Positions 59,901-64,000 of a stretch of 64,000 nucleotides of DNA are shown here, one piece after another. The stretch's first letter is position 1, and each line of letters starts with the position of its first letter. The position numbers were made by a program, and so were the translations under genes. The notes beneath the pieces are model-generated. The model searched no databases and was not told the DNA's origin. It was given only the letters and a program-made list of their open reading frames with translations. The stretch is taken from NCBI GenBank assembly GCA_016859345.1, contig CM029131.1:9855033-9919032 (forward strand), read 5' to 3'. The stretch is from Istiophorus platypterus. Taxonomy: Eukaryota > Chordata > Actinopteri > Istiophoriformes > Istiophoridae.

Positions 59901-60320
59901 CTGTGTCTCTGTGTGTCCTTTACTGAGCACGGGCTGTAGGTGTAAGTCCCCCCGAGATCATGTAGCATTAGCAGCCCCCGCCATGGTCCCTTTCAACAGC
60001 TCTAACCCTGGTGAAGATTGGTGAGACAGAGAGAGACAGAGGGAGATACTTTTTCCTAAATGTCAAACCACTCTGGCCTTCTGGTCTAGTGTTTTTTCAG
60101 CGACCGCCTTTGGGCACTTTTTAAAAAAAAAAAACAAAACAAAACACACACTTCTAACCTTTTTAAGCTCCTAAGTACTGAAATCAGCTCATGATAGAGG
60201 TCTCTTCTCTCTCCCCAGTCTCCCCCCTGTCTCACTGCTTCATGCCCAGCTCCCTCAGGTTGGGAACGACAGCTGCACCACTGCAGATAGGTCACATTTC
60301 TTGGGCTGCCATGTATGACC

Positions 60321-60426
60321 TATACACACACACAGACACACACGCACACACACACACACGCCAAAGCTCCCACACTCCAAGCCCTTTAGATAATGTTATC
60401 GAGCAAACAGTGTGCATGCGTGTCTC

Positions 60427-60456
<30 letters not shown>
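60321..60456. repeat. (AC)n and (GT)n pair facing each other
   Basis: AC-rich run at about 60321-60360 and GT run at 60429-60456, complementary to each other over some 25 nt. Confidence 0.85.
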
Positions 60457-60457
<1 letters not shown>

Positions 60458-62574
60458 GATGGGCAGAGACAACATTTGTGTGACAGTTGGAGTTGCTATA
60501 TAAGGAAAGTCTAAGAATAAAGACAGGACTTAGTGATTCATACAATTGTAAGGCTGGGATATAACAATATAATGTAATAAAACTGGTTGGGACATTTGCA
60601 GTAGACCAAATAGAAATTCATGTTTAATACATTTATTCAAGTGAAACAGTGTGAGTCATCCATTTGTAGTGTTTTTTAAAAAACTGACATTAAGATTTTT
60701 TTCCTATTTTTTCTTTATGCAATTTGTCGTTTACTTAGTTACTCTCGATCCAACCATGAACCTTGGCCTTCAAAAACAAAAGATTTCTAGGCTTGGACCT
60801 TCAAGAGACCTCAAAATATTACGTAACTTTTCATTTTTCCTTTTCCTGACTGAAGTTTTAGCCAACTTATGAGCTTTTTTTAGACGCAACAATGTGTGAA
60901 CAGTTTTAAGATTTTAAACAATCGAAGCTCACTGGTGTGGTTTCAGTTTGGAAATGTTAATTTTCTTACTTTGCTTTATTTTATCTGTTCTTAAATTACC
61001 CAAACAAGGATGCTTCTCAGAAAAAAACCCCCAAAACATTTCCTCAATCACTGCTGACTTGCCTGCTAAGGACAAGGAGTCCAGGTCCTGTCAGATCGAG
61101 AATTTAAATTGCCATTGACAGTGTTTGGTTTCACGTACTCTCACATTCTCCCAGAGGAACAACTTGTCTCTAGCTGTAATAAACTATTGGCCCTTGATGT
61201 GTACTAACGCTAAACAAAGACAAAGATTATTTTTCTAAATACGCTGCACTGCATTATTACTGGACTGCATTTGCCAGGCTTCATTGAGCTATATCAAGTA
61301 ATCGTGGGTGTATCAGTCATGTTTTTCCTGTGAATTTCTGTTAGAAATCATACAGAATCTATATCAGTTATCTGTCTCTCTATTACATCAGTCCATTAAA
61401 ACTTCTAACATGAGTTGTACTTTTTTCACAGCACTGTCCAAGTCTCAGGTATTCAATCATACATAACCACATCCTGAACCCTCAGCAAAAAGCCCCCCCC
61501 CCCAATCTTCTTGTGATGGTCCAGTACTGTTACTGGCTTTTAACAGACAAATAGTAGAAACAATCCAACAAAACCATAAAGTACAGAGTCAAAACTTACT
61601 AACTAGAAAAGTAATGATTCTCCAGTATTTTCCCTCTCGAGTGAGGCAGGTTTGAAATGATGGATAGGCAACTGCGCTCCCTGAAAATATAAATCGATTG
61701 CAGGATGGAGCAACCTTTCCATCCTGTGCAGATTGCCATTAGTTGATCCCTAAGGAGGTTGGCTGATGGGAGTGTGGGGGGAGTCAGGTATCAGTAACTC
61801 TCTAAGGATCTCTGCTTCACCTTCACAACATCAGACCACTTTAGTATTTAGAAAATAATTGAGGGTTTGAAATTAGCTGAAGAGACAGAACAAAAGCAAC
61901 AAGAGAAGAGGAAGAGAACAGGAATCAGACAGAATGTTTGGTTGGATTTTCAATGAGGGAGTGTTAAAGCCAGTTCTGCCCTTAAGCACACCCTTGTGGA
62001 CCTTCTTTGAGTACAATGTCACGTTGTATCGTCAGGTTTCATATTCACTAATACATGAATTCAGTTAAAGTTACCTGAATTAAAAACAAAGCAGCAAGCA
62101 GCAGCAGTAGTTTTTTTTTTTAGATAGTTTAATATTTTTATTATAGTAAATTACTTTCATCTTTTTCTTGATTAATTAAATCATTGTACTCATTTGTCTT
62201 CTCCTCGTCGCAATTTCTCAGCTTAAGCTGAGCACCTTCATCCCCTGACACCTCTATGAGGAAACGTGCCAACCAGTGTAGAGCCGAATTAATGGATGAC
62301 TGAGCTTGAAAGGGTTTGGACATGCTTCAGATCATCCCGAATTCATCCGACCTTTGGCAGGTTTGACTTTGAGAAGCTGTTGCTGTGGTGACAGGTCCTG
62401 AAAGATTTTCAGTTTGTCTCAGTTTAAATGAAATCAAATAATGAAATCTGGCTAAACCAATTATCCAGGTCAAAGGAGTATGTCCAAGGTGCTAGAGTCG
62501 CTTTTGATAGTGTCCTTCCTCTGACTTAGGATAAGCTTCACCTTCATGCCTACAACAGAATTTGGACCTTGTGG

Positions 62575-62645
62575 AAGGTTTCGAACCTACAACTCGATAT
62601 CACGACACCAATACACCAGTATAACCAGTCAAACCTGAAATACAA
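62575..62645 (-). mobile_element. possible tRNA-derived SINE fragment
   Basis: On the minus strand TGGTTATACTGG resembles a Pol III A box and GGTTCGAAACC a B box, spaced like a tRNA head. No acceptor stem, so not a tRNA gene. No tail identified. Confidence 0.35.
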
Positions 62646-62743
62646 CACCTAGAATGTAAGATCACTTTGTATGTTTGAGGTTATTCCAGTGTTTGGGTAT
62701 AAAAGAAGTTGAATAAATAACAGTTTTCTGAACCAAAGCTCAC

Positions 62744-62800
62744 AATAATGTTTGCCAGCACTGAATAATGTTTGCCAGCACTGAATAATGTTTGCCAGCA
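62744..62800. repeat. 20-bp tandem repeat, 2.85 copies
   Basis: AATAATGTTTGCCAGCACTG repeated without mismatch. Confidence 0.97.
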
Positions 62801-62961
62801 TCTTTAAAACACATTACCCTTACTTCAACTTACATAATGTCTTACTGCACCAGAGACATTCGTTCATCCATTCCTATCATGATGTCTTTTTGTGAATTAA
62901 TAACATGAGATGAAGTGGAAGGCAACTCCTGAGGCCTGTGCTGCAAGAGGCAAAGCCGTAG

Positions 62962-62980
62962 CCCCCCCCCCCCCCCCCCC
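62962..62980. repeat. C19 homopolymer
   Basis: Nineteen consecutive C. Another C run of 11 lies at 61493-61503. Confidence 0.95.
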
Positions 62981-64000
62981 GCCTCTAAAAAAGGACATTT
63001 GAATGGATGGCGCTTATGCAGGTCATGATTTATGCACATAGCTGTGACAGGAATTGTATGTAAATCTAGTAGGATTTTTTTTATTTCTTTCGCTCACTTT
63101 CTTTCAGCTTGGACTGTCTTCTTCTCTTCACTTGAAGTGTTAAATGAGGGAAATGTATGCACAGTTGAATCTGATAGCACACTTGAAGAGAGTGTTGTGA
63201 GAGTTCGAGAGTTCAGTACGAGCCAAGGCCAAGTCCAAAAAAATTACATCCTCCATCAAAACTCAAGAGATATGATTATATCTTACCTGAAACTACCTGT
63301 CCCAGCAGCAAGGATATGCAGATTGTCACATTATGTGATCTTTCTGTGGTGAGTGGGAATACTGCAGACTGCCCAAGGCCACCTAAATTATGTTCATCTG
63401 TGAACACAAAAAAAATTCCCTTCAGTTCACCCATGTGTGTCAGAAAAGAGACCCTATGTAAGTATGTATGTCTATTGTCTCGGTTCCATACATGTTAACT
63501 ATTAATAAAGAAATATTGTCAAGTATTAATATAAAGAGAATCTAATTAATTCAAACTTAGGTTTTATTTTCATAGTTTCGCCATCAGTCCTGTCGAGTAA
63601 AACATTACTCGCAGCTGTGGGTGTGTTCACACAACACGGGAATGCAAAAGAACAGACATATTTAAAACAAGATCCCCGCTGAACCATTTTATCTAAACCA
63701 CTTATTCGATTTTTTCCAGTCATTGTCCATTAGTTTTAGGAGGCCGATTCAGGTTCCACACAGACCGCAGTTATGCATTAGGAGGCTTTTAAAATTGGCA
63801 AACAAAGATTTCAGATGCAATCAAGTTTGTTTTCACTTCTGAGTCCTTATCCACTGGTGTTGTGAGGTTATGTGGAGCCTTTTCACTTCTTCTCCGGATT
63901 TAATAGTGTCACATTATAATTTATAAGAACGACAAAACTACAAAAATGACAATATGTTTGCAGAAATTCTCAAATATTTCCTTTAATGTTGGAGTGTTAA

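Larger units (their letters stand above)
58340..64000. other. region upstream of speg, no confident gene
   Basis: AT-rich. Contains the possible leader exon near 59.8 kb, a CArG-like CTATATAAGG at 60496-60505, CA and GT tracts near 60.3 and 60.4 kb, two C runs, a 20-bp tandem repeat and a possible tRNA-derived SINE. Desmin, the mammalian neighbour of SPEG, is not present within these 6 kb. Confidence 0.6.

Noticed and set aside
62575..62645. tRNA gene
   Set aside because: A- and B-box-like words are present on the minus strand but no 7-bp acceptor stem can be formed, so a SINE relic is more likely.
62744..62800. CRISPR-like array
   Set aside because: Direct tandem repeat without spacers, in a vertebrate genome.

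Overview
The window is vertebrate nuclear DNA, most likely from a ray-finned fish. Genes are split into many short GT-AG exons, introns are rich in CA, GA and TA microsatellites, and several introns carry degenerate AT-rich interspersed repeats of a kind I associate with spiny-rayed fish. I cannot name the species. Both genes lie on the minus strand, so transcription runs from high to low coordinates.

Region 1-8.6 kb holds the 5' part of a small C-terminal-domain phosphatase gene, best matched to ctdsp1: the start-codon exon (8214-8286), exon 2 (661-809) and exon 3 (312-413, which ends just after the catalytic DLDET motif). The rest of the gene lies beyond the left edge. Its first exon sits in a CpG-rich island (about 7.86-9.06 kb). 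Region 9-10.2 kb is intergenic.

Region 10.2-58.3 kb is speg, the striated-muscle preferentially expressed protein kinase. I could place 41 coding exons, from the start codon at 58166 to the stop at 11575. They join in one frame of 10,389 nt (3,462 residues). Domain order is Ig, a long linker, five more Ig domains, Fn3, two Ig, kinase 1, a long Ser-rich linker (one 2.7-kb exon), Ig, Fn3, a Pro/Thr-rich linker and kinase 2. This is the vertebrate SPEG-beta layout. One junction is abnormal: exon 3 has no GT donor before an in-frame TAG, and only a GC donor restores the frame. The first intron is 16 kb and contains two exon-like segments that could be alternative N-terminal exons. A possible 5' noncoding exon lies near 59.8 kb. 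From there to 64 kb I see no convincing gene.

The most notable observation is a possible nested transcription unit inside speg, matching mammalian APEG-1. A Met in exon 8, exons 9 and 10, and read-through into intron 10 would encode a 112-residue single-Ig protein ending Val-Thr-Gly-Glu. A poly(A) signal lies downstream, and a GC-rich element with a perfect X-box lies upstream in intron 7. Other points of interest are a 50-bp copy of exon 2 inserted in intron 2 between 13-bp direct repeats, a duplicated module in the large exon, DLG instead of DFG in kinase 2, and an intron that is almost half perfect TG/TA/CA hairpin.
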